Assembly: GCA_964609245.1 (NCBI GenBank)
Contig: CAZSSB010000011.1
Coordinates: 1 to 64,000 of the forward strand
From: JAFGCY01 sp964609245
GTDB lineage: Bacteria > 4484-113 > JAFGCY01
Direction: 5' to 3'
DNA: 64,000 nucleotides
Part shown: positions 8,073 to 17,125 of the stretch, in pieces
How positions within the stretch are numbered: the first letter of the stretch is position 1
Layout: every line of letters starts with the position of its first letter
Made by a program: the position numbers and the translations under genes
Notes under the pieces: model-generated
What the model saw: the letters and a program-made list of their open reading frames with translations, nothing else
Told to the model about the DNA's origin: nothing
The model's database searches: none

Positions 8073-9632
8073 TCAGGCCAGGCTGATCTCGCCGACCTCC
8101 GCCTCCACCGCCGCCAGAATCGCGCCGCTCTCGATCAACTCGATGATCTTGTCGATGTCGTAGACCATCGGGCGGTCGTCGTCGAGCACGTCGACATGTT
8201 CGCGGATGACCCGGTAGGCCGCGCCGGTGCCCTTCCCGGGCTTCAGACTGGGGCCACCTTCCTCATCACGGGTGCGTCCGCGGGCGCGGAAGTCCATCGC
8301 CTGCGCCGCCGCGTACATCTCGATCGCCAGCACCCCGCGCGTGTTCTTCAGGATCTCCTTGTACTTGCGCACCGCGACCGGCCCCATGTTGACGTGGTCC
8401 TCCTGGTCGGCGCTGACACTGACGTTGTCCACCACGGCCGGGTGGCTCAGGACCCGGTTCTCGCTGCAGAGCGCCGCCTGGGTGTACTGCGCCACCATCA
8501 GCCCGCTGTTCAGGCCCTTGCCCTCCACCAGAAAATCGGGTAGGCCGCTCAGCACCGGGTTGAGCAACCGGTTGGTGTGCCGCTCGGCGAGGCTGGCTAC
8601 CTCAGCCGTAGCGATCGCCATAAAGTCAATCGCCATCGCCACCGGCTGCCCGTGGAAGTTGCCGGCCCCGAAGTAGTTGCCCGTCTCGGCGAAGAACAGC
8701 GGGTTGTCGATGGCGCTGTTGACTTCGGTCTCAATCTGGCGGCGGGCGAAGTGGTAGGCGTCAATGCTGGCGCCCATCACCTGCGGGGTGCAGCGCATCG
8801 AATAGCCGTCCTGCACCTTGCCGCTCTTGTGGGCCATGATCTCGCTGCCCGCCCAGAGCTGACGCAGGGCGGCGGCGGCGGCCTGCGAACCGGGGTAGGG
8901 GCGCACCGCGTGCACTTCCGCGCTGTAGGGTGACTCCACCGCCTTGAGGGCGTCCAGCGCCATCGCGTACGCGATCAGCGCATTCTTGTACAGCCGCACG
9001 GTGTCGCACAGCTCCAGCGCCGACTCCCCGGTCATCATCTGGGTGCCGTTGATCATGCCCAGGCCTTCCTTGGCGGTCGGCACGAACGGCTCCAGGCCAG
9101 CCTGTTTCAGGGCCTCCCCCCCCGGCAGCCGCTGGCCCTCATAGAACGCCTCACCCTCACCCAGCATCGCGATCGCCATCATGCTGAGCGGCGAGAGATC
9201 TCCGGAGCATCCCACGCTGCCTTTCTCGTAGACCAGGGGAGTAACGCCGCGGTTGAGCATCTCGACGAAATGGTCGGCCAGTTCGCGGCGGACGCCGGAA
9301 CACCCGCGGGCGAGAGCGTTCAGCCGGCAGAGCATACCGGCCCGCACGACCGGCACCGGCTGCACGTCACCGGTGCTGGCGCAGTGGCTGTAGATGATCC
9401 GCCGCTGGAGTTCCTCGCACTGCTCCTGACTGATACGAATACGAGCCAACTCGCCGATTCCGGTGGTCACGCCGTAGATCGCCGCCCCCTCGTCGATCAG
9501 CTTCAGCACCAGATCGCGACTGGCCTGAATGCGATCGTAGCAGGACTGCGCCAGTGCCACCGGCTCTCCGTGTCGCGCCACTCGCTCGATGTCCTCAATC
9601 GCCAAGTGGCCGTCGTCAATCGTCAACGCCAT
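8073..9632 (-). CDS. hutH: Histidine ammonia-lyase with unusual Cys-Ser-Gly cofactor triad
   Basis: Deaminates L-histidine to urocanate, the first step of histidine degradation. The 519-residue protein aligns without gaps to the numbering of the Pseudomonas enzyme. It has Tyr53 (IYGVTTG), His83 (YSHC), YSMRCTPQ, the HGQPVAMAIDF block and QEDHV, all expected for histidine rather than phenylalanine lyases. The MIO-forming triad, normally Ala142-Ser-Gly, is Cys142-Ser143-Gly144 here (codons TGC TCC GGA). The start is ATG at 9632 because AAGGAG lies 7 nt upstream. hutI lies just upstream on the same strand, so the two probably form an operon. No hutU is visible in this window. Confidence 0.93.
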   Translation of the reverse strand: MALTIDDGHLAIEDIERVARHGEPVALAQSCYDRIQASRDLVLKLIDEGAAIYGVTTGIGELARIRISQEQCEELQRRIIYSHCASTGDVQPVPVVRAGMLCRLNALARGCSGVRRELADHFVEMLNRGVTPLVYEKGSVGCSGDLSPLSMMAIAMLGEGEAFYEGQRLPGGEALKQAGLEPFVPTAKEGLGMINGTQMMTGESALELCDTVRLYKNALIAYAMALDALKAVESPYSAEVHAVRPYPGSQAAAAALRQLWAGSEIMAHKSGKVQDGYSMRCTPQVMGASIDAYHFARRQIETEVNSAIDNPLFFAETGNYFGAGNFHGQPVAMAIDFMAIATAEVASLAERHTNRLLNPVLSGLPDFLVEGKGLNSGLMVAQYTQAALCSENRVLSHPAVVDNVSVSADQEDHVNMGPVAVRKYKEILKNTRGVLAIEMYAAAQAMDFRARGRTRDEEGGPSLKPGKGTGAAYRVIREHVDVLDDDRPMVYDIDKIIELIESGAILAAVEAEVGEISLA

Positions 9633-9746
9633 GCGTTTGCTCCTTGCTGCGTGGTCTTCGCGGACCGTCTGCGGGCCCCAGCGCACCCCCTCGTCAACAG
9701 TCTACACCCTGCTAGCCACCGGCCACCCGGCACAGGTAATCCTGGG

Positions 9747-11027
9747 TCAGCGCAGCAGCATCGAGCCGCCGCGCTTGACCCATTGCCCTCCAATCAGCAC
9801 GTCGCGAACGGCATCGCAGCCTACGTGATAGGCAATCTCGTTGTAATGCGGCAGGTCGATCACGAGGACGTCCGCTCGCTTCCCGACTGCCAGACTACCC
9901 ACTTCGCTGGCCATGTCCAGGGCGCAGGCGGCATTGATCGTGCTGGCCACAATGCACTCTTCGGCGCTCATCGCCATTTCGAGCACTGCCAGCGTCATGG
10001 TCAGCGGCATGCTGTACACCAGACTGGAGCCCGGATTGAGATCCGTAGCCAGGGCCACGGCGCAGCCGGCTTCGATCATCCTGCGCGCCGGCGCGTACTC
10101 ACCGTGCCCGGAGAAGAACATCGTGGCGGGCAGCAACGTGGCCACCGTCCGGCTGCTGGCCAGCGCCGTGATGCCCTCGTCACCGACGCCACCCAGGTGA
10201 TCGCAGGACAGGGCGCCGACCGAGACGCCCCAGGCAGTCGTGCCGTCATCGCCGAATTCATCGGCGTGCAGCCTCAGCCCCAACGGTAGGCCGTCCGCCG
10301 CGGCGACGATCCGCTGGGCTTCTTCGCGCGTGAACGCCAGCGGGTCCACGAAGATGTCGTAGAAGTCGGCCAGCCCTGCTTCGGCGACCTCGCACAGCTG
10401 CTTGATCACAATGTCCACGTAGCCGGCCCGATCTTCGGCGTACTCCGGCGGGATCAGATGCGCCCCCAGGTAAGTGCTAAGGATCCTGCCCGGCACACTG
10501 CGGCGCAGCTCGGCGACAACCTCCAGCTGTTTGAGCTCGGCATCGGGCAGCAACCCGTAGCCGCTTTTCGTCTCGACTGTCGCGGTCCCGTTGGCGTACA
10601 TGCGCAGCAACCGCCAGCGTGCGTCGGCCAGCAGCTGCTCCTGGCTGGCCGACCGCGTCTGCGACATCGTGCTTCGAATGCCACCGCCCGCCGCGGCAAT
10701 CTCCTGGTAGGTCTCGCCGCGCGCACGCCGGTAGAACTCATCCGCCCGGCTGCCGCCAAAGACCAGATGTGTATGGCTGTCGATGAAGCCCGGCATCACG
10801 ACGCAGCCGCTGGCATCGATCGTCGTGCAGTCGTCGGTTAGCAACGAGCGGTCCAAGCCGCTTGAGGATCCCACGTAGGCGATCCTGCCGGTGGCGCTGG
10901 TGAGACCCAGCGTACCTCCCTCAACCACACCCAGTTCCGACATGCCAGCCCCGCGCCGTGGGACTGGGCCGCCAGCGCCCTCAAGTGTCAGCAACTGGCC
11001 ACACGGCGATACTAGCAGGTCGATCAC
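9747..11027 (-). CDS. hutI: Imidazolonepropionase
   Basis: Metal-dependent amidohydrolase that opens 4-imidazolone-5-propanoate to N-formimino-L-glutamate in histidine degradation. The 426-residue length is normal. The metal-binding GFIDSHTHLVFGG is at the N-terminal side of the barrel; ETKSGYGL, LRLHADEFG and LATDLNPGS are characteristic family blocks. The start is GTG at 11027, supported by GAGGAG about 7 nt upstream. It precedes hutH with a gap of about 114 bases. The missing urocanase means the pathway must be completed elsewhere on the chromosome. Confidence 0.94.
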   Translation of the reverse strand: MIDLLVSPCGQLLTLEGAGGPVPRRGAGMSELGVVEGGTLGLTSATGRIAYVGSSSGLDRSLLTDDCTTIDASGCVVMPGFIDSHTHLVFGGSRADEFYRRARGETYQEIAAAGGGIRSTMSQTRSASQEQLLADARWRLLRMYANGTATVETKSGYGLLPDAELKQLEVVAELRRSVPGRILSTYLGAHLIPPEYAEDRAGYVDIVIKQLCEVAEAGLADFYDIFVDPLAFTREEAQRIVAAADGLPLGLRLHADEFGDDGTTAWGVSVGALSCDHLGGVGDEGITALASSRTVATLLPATMFFSGHGEYAPARRMIEAGCAVALATDLNPGSSLVYSMPLTMTLAVLEMAMSAEECIVASTINAACALDMASEVGSLAVGKRADVLVIDLPHYNEIAYHVGCDAVRDVLIGGQWVKRGGSMLLR

Positions 11028-11084
11028 GGCTGTTCTCCTCAGGCCCCCGATCTGTGGGTGCCGCAGCGTAATGAGGATATCAGC

Positions 11085-11381
11085 CTACTTGGAGTTGCCT
11101 TTGTGCCGGGCCTCATCGTCAACGTGTTGCTTCGCCGCGCGCTCCCCGTGGATCACCGGAATCGCGGGGCCGAAGCCCTCCAGCTTGAGCATCAGGGCGG
11201 TGAAGCGGTCGGGCGCCACAACAACGGCGGCTTCCTCGCCGGAGCGGGCAGGCTCCAGTTCACGTTCAAGCTGGCTGGTGTAGGGCAGGCTGAAGTAGTA
11301 CCACTTGACCGGCGGCGCGTAGACCAGGCGCACGCCTTGGTAAACCTCACTGCGGACCGACTCGTGCCCCGATCCCATCAT
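11085..11381 (-). CDS. Small hypothetical protein coupled to a beta-propeller gene
   Basis: 98 residues, charged, with no signal peptide or membrane helix. The central part (PPVKWYYFSLPYTSQLERELEPARSGEEAAVV) looks like a folded alpha/beta unit, and the C-terminus is basic. The ATG overlaps the TGA of the upstream gene as ATGA, and GGGAGG lies just before it, so translation is probably coupled to the beta-propeller protein. I do not recognise a family. It ends 57 bases before the hutI start and could be co-transcribed into hutI-hutH, although no shared function is evident. Confidence 0.6.
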   Translation of the reverse strand: MMGSGHESVRSEVYQGVRLVYAPPVKWYYFSLPYTSQLERELEPARSGEEAAVVVAPDRFTALMLKLEGFGPAIPVIHGERAAKQHVDDEARHKGNSK

Positions 11382-12247
11382 TCCTCCCGGCGTACGTAGC
11401 GCGCGATGCCGCCCAGGTCATAGCCGACCCACAGCCGGCCCTGCGCATCGACGGTCACGGCTTCCTGCGCCGCTCCGGGAAACACTTCCCAGCTCACTAC
11501 GTCCATCGTTCGAATGTCGAGCACCTCCATCACGTTCATCCAGGAATGGATCACCCACAGCTGCCCAGCCGCGGCGTCGTAGTGTAGCTCACCCGTGTTG
11601 ATCTCCGCAAGGGGCCAGATCTCCTTCAGCGGAACTGGCACGCCCTCCGCGCGATCAACAATGTCGGCGTAGTCAACGCGCACCAATGCGTGCGGGTCGT
11701 CCTGGTTGAGCAGGATGAGGCAATCGCCTTCACCGCGTTCACCGGCTGGTATGTACTCGATACCCTCAAAACCGTTGCCCGCGGGCAGCAGCACCTCACG
11801 CCCGTGCAGATGCCGCGAGACCTGGAACTGGCCCTGAAGCCCCAGACCATCAGGGTCAACGATGTAGACACGCTCCTCCTGTTCGTCGCAGACATAAAGC
11901 ATCCCATCGGCGGCGCAGTAGCAGACGCCTTCCAGGTCCACGCCAAGCTCCGCGCTGGCCAGCACCGTGGCATGCAGATCCAACTCGTAGATGCCTGCCG
12001 GGTGGCCGATGTCACCGTCGTCGACCATGAAGAGCGTGTTGCGGCCCGGGTGGAAGCAGAGCCCCGAAGGCTCCGGTACCTCGGGCAGTGGCACGTAACC
12101 GTCGAACTCCCAGCTGGACATCGCAATCCCGGTCAGTTCGCCCTGGTCGGCCTGCTCGTCCCCCACCGTCCGGCCGAACAGGATGGAGGCCCCGGCGATC
12201 AGTGCCAGCGAAACCAGTCCCAGGACCGCAACTCCGCGCGCTCGCAT
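11378..12247 (-). CDS. Membrane-anchored beta-propeller protein, SdiA-regulated/phytase-like
   Basis: 289 residues from ATG 12247. A single N-terminal hydrophobic helix (residues about 4-25) acts as signal or anchor. The rest carries repeated blades: PEPSGLCFHPGRNTLFMVDDG, LEGVCYCAADGMLYVCDE, FEGIEYIPAG, ELHYDAAAGQLWVIHS and AVTVDAQGRLWVGYD. These spacings recall the SdiA-regulated and esterase-like phytase propeller families, which are extracytoplasmic. No catalytic residue can be assigned. TATAAT ends 6 nt before the ATG and no SD is present, so the message is probably leaderless. It overlaps the next small gene by 4 bases. Confidence 0.7.
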   Translation of the reverse strand: MRARGVAVLGLVSLALIAGASILFGRTVGDEQADQGELTGIAMSSWEFDGYVPLPEVPEPSGLCFHPGRNTLFMVDDGDIGHPAGIYELDLHATVLASAELGVDLEGVCYCAADGMLYVCDEQEERVYIVDPDGLGLQGQFQVSRHLHGREVLLPAGNGFEGIEYIPAGERGEGDCLILLNQDDPHALVRVDYADIVDRAEGVPVPLKEIWPLAEINTGELHYDAAAGQLWVIHSWMNVMEVLDIRTMDVVSWEVFPGAAQEAVTVDAQGRLWVGYDLGGIARYVRREE

Positions 12248-12253
12248 CTCTCG

Positions 12254-12259
12254 ATTATA
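12254..12259 (-). promoter_or_regulatory. -10 hexamer TATAAT adjacent to a start codon
   Basis: A perfect TATAAT on the minus strand is followed by CGAGAG and the ATG at 12247. This is the clearest leaderless-type promoter in the window. No good -35 is visible. Confidence 0.55.
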
Positions 12260-12339
12260 GGTGAGAATCACACAGGAAACCGGCGTCGCGCGGGGTAGAC
12301 ATATGTGCTTCAGGTATCACGGTAGATGCTGGTGCAGGG

Positions 12340-12368
12340 TTGCGCCAGCGTTTCACTGATGCTAGCAT
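12340..12368 (+). promoter_or_regulatory. Promoter for rpsA-coaE operon
   Basis: TTGCGC at 12340-12345, a 17-nt spacer and TAGCAT at 12363-12368. The predicted start is about 25 nt before the SD (GGAGAGG) of rpsA. Confidence 0.55.
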
Positions 12369-12401
12369 ACTTGTTCGGTTTAACTCCGGCGGAGAGGCGT
12401 A

Positions 12402-14198
12402 ATGACGAGTGAATTCAATAACCTACTCGAGGAAGATCTCGCTGGTCGATCCCTCGCAGTGGGTCAGGTGGTGGACGGCACGGTCGTCCAGATCAGCGAA
12501 GATGGCGTGTTCGTCGACATCGGCGCGAAGAGCGAGGGACACCTCGAACTCGATCAGATTTTCCAGGAAGAGCTTGCCAAGCTCCAGGTCGGCAGCCCCC
12601 TGCGAGTCAGGATCGTCAAGAAGGTCGAAGGCGAATACAAGCTCTCCAAGAAGAGCGTTGACTACGAGGAAGCCTGGGCGAAGCTGATGGAGGACCGCAA
12701 CGAGGACCGCGAGGTCGCGGTGATCGTCCGCGAGAAGGTCAAGAACGGATACATGGCCGTTGCTTATGACATCCTCGAGGGCTTCATCCATCACACCAAC
12801 TTCAAGGGCCGGCCGACGGTGGGTCAGGAGTACACGGCCAAGGTGCTCGACCTCAATCGCAAGGCCCGCAAGCTGGTGTTCACTCGTCGGGACATTCTCA
12901 AGCGTGAGGAAGAAGAGTCCCTGGCCCGTGACTACTCGATGCTGCAGGAAGGCATGGTGATCGAGGGCGTAGTTGAGAAGCTGTCCCCCTACGGTGCCTT
13001 CGTCAAGATCACCGATCATCTGACCGGCCTGCTGCATATCAGCGAGTTTTCCTTCGACCACGTCAAGAAGCCGTCGGAAGTGCTCAAGCCCGGCGACGTG
13101 GTGCAGGTCAAGATCCTGGCCATCGATCGCGAGAAGAACAAGATCTCACTCTCGCGCAAGGCAACCCTGAAGGATCCGTTGATCTCGCTGCTGCCCGGCG
13201 AGGAGCTGGACGGCACCGTGGAGAGCCTCGCGGACTTCGGGATCTTCGTCAAGCTCGACAGCGGTATCACCGGCCTGGTCCACATCAGTGAGCTGTCCTA
13301 CCGCAAGTTCGGGCACCCGTCGGAGCTGTTCAAGCCGAGCGATCCGATCCGCGTCAAGATCCTGCGGGTCCAGCTGGAGGACCGGCGCGTCAGCCTCTCA
13401 GCCAAGGCCTGCGAGCGCGACCCCTGGGAAGATGTCTACAGCCGCTACATGGTCGACCAGCGCATTGAGGGGGCGGTTACCCAGCTGCTGCAGAGCGGCG
13501 CGGTGGTCAAGCTCGACGACTTCTTCGAGGCCTTCGTGCCAATCGGCGAGATCGCCGAGGAACGCATCAAGCATCCTCGCGATGTGCTGGAGGAGAACCA
13601 GCAGGTGCAGGGAGTGATCCTGTCCATCGATTCCGCCAAGCGCCGCATCCGCGTCAGCCTCCGCCGCATCCACGAGCGGGCGCAGGACGATGGGAAGGCT
13701 GCGGTCGTCACCGCGGATGTCTCCGCCGTCCGCGACGCCACTCCGACGGCGGGCAAGGTCACCCTCGGCGACATCCTCGGCAGCAAGCTCGATCTGACCT
13801 CCGTGGCGCCGCGCGACGCTGACAAGGCAACCGACCAGGAGCCCGCCGAGGGCGAGGGGACTCCCGTCGAGGTCAAGGACGAGTCTGCCGATGAGGCGGA
13901 AACGGCTCCAGATGATGCTGAAGAGCCGGCTGCTGAGTCTGACGCCGGCGCTGAGCCTGAACCAGAGGCGGAGGCTGAGTCTGAGACTGAATCTGAGGAG
14001 GCGGCCGACGCCGAACTCGCGGAGGACACCGTGGAAGAGCAGGCAGCCGTGGAGCCGGAGGCAGAAGCCACCGCGGAGGAATCTGAGGACGAAGCTGCAG
14101 CTGATGCTGAAGACCCCGCCAGCGACGAGGAAACTGCCGACGATACAGGGGAGGACGCCGAAGCCGCGGAGGGGCAGGCCGAGAAAGCGGAGGGTTAG
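12402..14198 (+). CDS. rpsA: Ribosomal protein S1-like protein with long acidic tail
   Basis: 598 residues. Five S1 (OB-fold) RNA-binding repeats can be traced at roughly residues 18-85, 100-165, 180-255, 265-340 and 350-425, for example VEKLSPYGAFVKITDHLTGLLHISE and VESLADFGIFVKLDSGITGLVHISE. The second repeat is the most divergent. About 130 C-terminal residues are almost entirely Glu, Ala, Asp and Pro, a strongly acidic unstructured tail not typical of S1. S1 helps load mRNA on the ribosome, chiefly leadered mRNAs, which is relevant given the leaderless genes here. The SD GGAGAGG precedes the ATG. coaE follows after one base. Confidence 0.88.
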   Translation: MTSEFNNLLEEDLAGRSLAVGQVVDGTVVQISEDGVFVDIGAKSEGHLELDQIFQEELAKLQVGSPLRVRIVKKVEGEYKLSKKSVDYEEAWAKLMEDRNEDREVAVIVREKVKNGYMAVAYDILEGFIHHTNFKGRPTVGQEYTAKVLDLNRKARKLVFTRRDILKREEEESLARDYSMLQEGMVIEGVVEKLSPYGAFVKITDHLTGLLHISEFSFDHVKKPSEVLKPGDVVQVKILAIDREKNKISLSRKATLKDPLISLLPGEELDGTVESLADFGIFVKLDSGITGLVHISELSYRKFGHPSELFKPSDPIRVKILRVQLEDRRVSLSAKACERDPWEDVYSRYMVDQRIEGAVTQLLQSGAVVKLDDFFEAFVPIGEIAEERIKHPRDVLEENQQVQGVILSIDSAKRRIRVSLRRIHERAQDDGKAAVVTADVSAVRDATPTAGKVTLGDILGSKLDLTSVAPRDADKATDQEPAEGEGTPVEVKDESADEAETAPDDAEEPAAESDAGAEPEPEAEAESETESEEAADAELAEDTVEEQAAVEPEAEATAEESEDEAAADAEDPASDEETADDTGEDAEAAEGQAEKAEG

Positions 14199-14199
14199 C

Positions 14200-14787
14200 A
14201 TGATCCTCGGGATTACCGGGGGCATCTGCGCGGGCAAGAGCACCGCCGCCAGAGTGATAGACCGCCTTGGCGTTCGCATCATCGACTGCGACGAGGTTTC
14301 GCACTACCTGACCAGGTACGAGCCGTGTATCCTCGAGGCGATTCTGGCGGCGTTCGGCCCCGCTGTGTTTCACCGCGGTGGCGCTCTGGATCGAGCCGCT
14401 CTGGCGAGCATTGTCTTCGGCGAAGAGGGCAGGCGCCGACAGCTGGAAGCGATCCTCCATCCGCCGATAAAGGAAGTGGTCACAGCCAACATCGACTACG
14501 CGCGGCAGACTCAGCAGCCGTTGGTGATTGTCGCGCCATTGCTCATCGAGGCGGGTCTTCACCCGCTTGTCGATCACCTGTGGGTTGTCAGCTGCACGCC
14601 AGAGCATCAGCTGGCACGGATGCGAAAACACCGCAACGTGGATCGCGAGCAGGCTCAGCGATGGATTGACGCGCAACTGCCAATGGAACAGAAGGAAAAG
14701 CAGGCAAACACCGTCCTGAGAAACGATGGTTCAGTCGAGGAATTCGAGCGGCAAGTACTTCTTGAGTGGCGAGCGCTCGATGAGTAG
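14200..14787 (+). CDS. coaE: Dephospho-CoA kinase
   Basis: Last step of coenzyme A synthesis, phosphorylating the 3'-hydroxyl of dephospho-CoA. 195 residues, normal length. The P-loop GGICAGKST is at residues 7-15, followed by the substrate-binding IIDCDEVSH and the HPPIKEVV block of the family. Start ATG 14200 follows GGAGG and immediately succeeds the rpsA stop. The stop codon overlaps the start of the next gene (ATGAGTAG). Linkage to rpsA is unusual but the operon structure is tight. Confidence 0.92.
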   Translation: MILGITGGICAGKSTAARVIDRLGVRIIDCDEVSHYLTRYEPCILEAILAAFGPAVFHRGGALDRAALASIVFGEEGRRRQLEAILHPPIKEVVTANIDYARQTQQPLVIVAPLLIEAGLHPLVDHLWVVSCTPEHQLARMRKHRNVDREQAQRWIDAQLPMEQKEKQANTVLRNDGSVEEFERQVLLEWRALDE

Positions 14788-16000
14788 CTGGGTCCGCACG
14801 GGCTACCGCTGCTGGGCAGTCGCATTCATCGGCGGCGTGCTGCTGGCCGCGCTTCCCATCCTCGCTCTTGCTCAGAATGCTACCGGGGCCGCCGCGCAGT
14901 CCTATCCGGCGGCGCAGGCATATCGTGAGGTGCTGGCCAGCGCAAAAGGCGTGCCACTCAGCGAGGTTTCGGCCTACGCCGCCGCACACGCCCAGGAACT
15001 GGATCAGCTGTTTGACCGGCTGGAGCGCAGTGCCTACCGCTACGAGATCATTCCGGAGTTCGCCCTGGCCGTGGTTGCGGCGGAGGCGATGTACGGCAAG
15101 GGCATCAGCTGGGCACGGTACGATTCCTGGACCATGTACGAGCTGACGACCGGCACCACGCTGGGGCAGCATCCAGATGTCTTCAGTGACCTTGATACCG
15201 CGCTATCCGAGCTGCGGGTCATCCTGAAAGAAAGCGAGACGATGGACGACGTGTTCAAGCACTACTGGTGTGGGCCTCGCGGCGAGTTCAATGCGGCATC
15301 CTACGCCAGCTTCACCGAGGCTTCCCTCAAGCTCTGGGGAGCACTTGAGCCCTATGCCACAGCCCGCAAGGCCGACGAGGACCGCAACAAGTACAGCCGC
15401 GAGTACTACGATGCGGCTCCGGAAGAACCGAGCTGGGCCGGCTTGGCCTATGGCGATCTGGAGGGTTACCGCACCAGCCTGGGGGCTATGCCGCTCCTGG
15501 CAGAGCAGATCAAAGCCTATCCGGACGTCGAGCTGCAGTACGCGCAAGTTGCGCGGCGCTACAACTCCAGGCTTTCCGACGCCGAGGCGCTGGTGATCGT
15601 ACGGGCGATCCTCACGTACTGCGAGCAGACCAACTGGGCTGTCGACCCGCGGCTGGTGATGGCCATTGTCTCGGCCGAGAGCTCGTTCAAACCGGATGCG
15701 GTCAGCAAAGTGGGCGCTATGGGGCTGGCGCAACTGATGCCCGCGACGGCGAAGTCCTTCGGGATCCGCGACCCATTCGATCCAATCCAGAATCTGTATG
15801 GCTGCGTCAAGTACATCGAACGCGAGCTCTACCGCTGGCGTGGTTCTGCTAATTCGCTCGATCTGGTCGTCGCGAGTTACAATGCTGGGGCTGGGGCGGT
15901 GCAGAAGTATGGGGGCGTGCCGCCCTACAAGGAAACCCAGGGGTTTGTAAGGGTCGTCAAGCGACGCTACTTCGACCTAGCCCCGGACACCAAGGACTAG
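14780..16000 (+). CDS. Lytic transglycosylase, SLT domain
   Basis: 406 residues. An N-terminal signal peptide (residues about 8-32, ending LALAQ) sends it to the periplasm. A long helical region follows, and the catalytic goose-type lysozyme domain occupies the last ~130 residues. The catalytic glutamate is in VSAESSFKP; GAMGLAQLMPATAKSFG and ASYNAGAGAV are the classic SLT blocks. The family cleaves peptidoglycan between MurNAc and GlcNAc with 1,6-anhydro product formation. The start is ATG 14780, overlapping the coaE stop; an upstream ATG at 14726 would spoil the signal peptide. gcvT follows two bases after the stop. Confidence 0.88.
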   Translation: MSSWVRTGYRCWAVAFIGGVLLAALPILALAQNATGAAAQSYPAAQAYREVLASAKGVPLSEVSAYAAAHAQELDQLFDRLERSAYRYEIIPEFALAVVAAEAMYGKGISWARYDSWTMYELTTGTTLGQHPDVFSDLDTALSELRVILKESETMDDVFKHYWCGPRGEFNAASYASFTEASLKLWGALEPYATARKADEDRNKYSREYYDAAPEEPSWAGLAYGDLEGYRTSLGAMPLLAEQIKAYPDVELQYAQVARRYNSRLSDAEALVIVRAILTYCEQTNWAVDPRLVMAIVSAESSFKPDAVSKVGAMGLAQLMPATAKSFGIRDPFDPIQNLYGCVKYIERELYRWRGSANSLDLVVASYNAGAGAVQKYGGVPPYKETQGFVRVVKRRYFDLAPDTKD

Positions 16001-16002
16001 TT

Positions 16003-17115
16003 ATGAGCTCGATCAGCACTAACCTCAAACGCACTGCGCTGTACGACCGTCACGTCGCGTTGGGTGCCCGGCTGGGCAGCTTCGCCGGATTCGAGATGCC
16101 GCTGTGGTACACCGGCATCAAGGATGAGCATCTGTGCGTCCGCAGCAAGGTCGGCCTCTTCGACCTCTCACACATGGGCGAGGTCATGGTCAAAGGCCGG
16201 CAGGCATTCGACCTGATCCAGCACCTGACGTGCAATGACCTGCGCCGCATCGGTGACGGGCAGTGCCAGTACACATTGCTGCCCACCCCGGCGGGTGGAG
16301 TCGTCGATGACCTGATCGTCTATCAGTTCAATCCCGAGGACTACATGCTGGTTGTGAACGCCAGCAACATCGAGAAGGACTTCAGCTGGATCGTCGAGCA
16401 CAATGACTTCGACTGCAAGGTGACCGACCGCAGCGACGAACTGAGTCTGGTCGCCGTGCAGGGCCCGCGGACGGACGATTTGCTGACTGCGATCGGCGTC
16501 AAGGGTATCAAGTCGCAGCGAGCATTCACCTTTCGGCGGACCAAGCTGAACGGCAAGCGGATCATCGTGGCCGGCACAGGTTACACGGGCGAGCGAGGCT
16601 TCGAGTTGATCGTCGACAACGCCGATGCGGAGTGGCTATGGGACAGGCTCACTGACGCAGGCCGCGAGTTTGATGCCCGGCCGATCGGGCTCGGTGCACG
16701 GGATACTCTGCGCCTGGAGATGGCCTACAGCCTCTACGGTCACGAGTTGTCCGACGACATCTCCGTTCTGGAGGCCAATCTGGCGTGGACGGTCCGGTTC
16801 GGTCCGGATTTCCTGGGCAAGGATGTGCTCGTGAGGCAGCGTGACGCCGGGGTGGAGCGAACGGTTGCCGGAATCGTTGTCCAGGAGAAGCGCGGAGCAC
16901 CGCGCCACAGCGCGCCGGTCTACTCCAAGACTGGGCAGCAGATCGGAGTGGTTACCAGCGGGAGCTTCAGTCCGTCGCTCGAGATCGGCATCGGACTGGT
17001 TCTTATCCCTCCCAAGTACGCGGGCATCGGTGAGAAGGTGCTGGTGGACATCCGCGGCACCCGCGTCGCCGCCCAGGTAGTCGAACTGCCCTTCTACAAC
17101 CCGAAGAAGCGCTAA
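16003..17115 (+). CDS. gcvT: Aminomethyltransferase, glycine cleavage T protein
   Basis: Transfers the methylene group from the lipoyl-H protein to tetrahydrofolate. The 370-residue length is normal. Diagnostic blocks are PLWYTGIKDEH, FDLSHMGE, the GGVVDDLIVY segment with the catalytic Asp, GTGYTGERGFEL and RDTLRLEMAYSLYG. These favour true GcvT over the related YgfZ repair proteins. No gcvH or gcvP is present, so the rest of the system must be elsewhere. It is the last gene of the rpsA-coaE-SLT-gcvT run and is convergent with purH with only 10 bases between them. Confidence 0.92.
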   Translation: MSSISTNLKRTALYDRHVALGARLGSFAGFEMPLWYTGIKDEHLCVRSKVGLFDLSHMGEVMVKGRQAFDLIQHLTCNDLRRIGDGQCQYTLLPTPAGGVVDDLIVYQFNPEDYMLVVNASNIEKDFSWIVEHNDFDCKVTDRSDELSLVAVQGPRTDDLLTAIGVKGIKSQRAFTFRRTKLNGKRIIVAGTGYTGERGFELIVDNADAEWLWDRLTDAGREFDARPIGLGARDTLRLEMAYSLYGHELSDDISVLEANLAWTVRFGPDFLGKDVLVRQRDAGVERTVAGIVVQEKRGAPRHSAPVYSKTGQQIGVVTSGSFSPSLEIGIGLVLIPPKYAGIGEKVLVDIRGTRVAAQVVELPFYNPKKR

Positions 17116-17125
17116 CGCCCTGACG

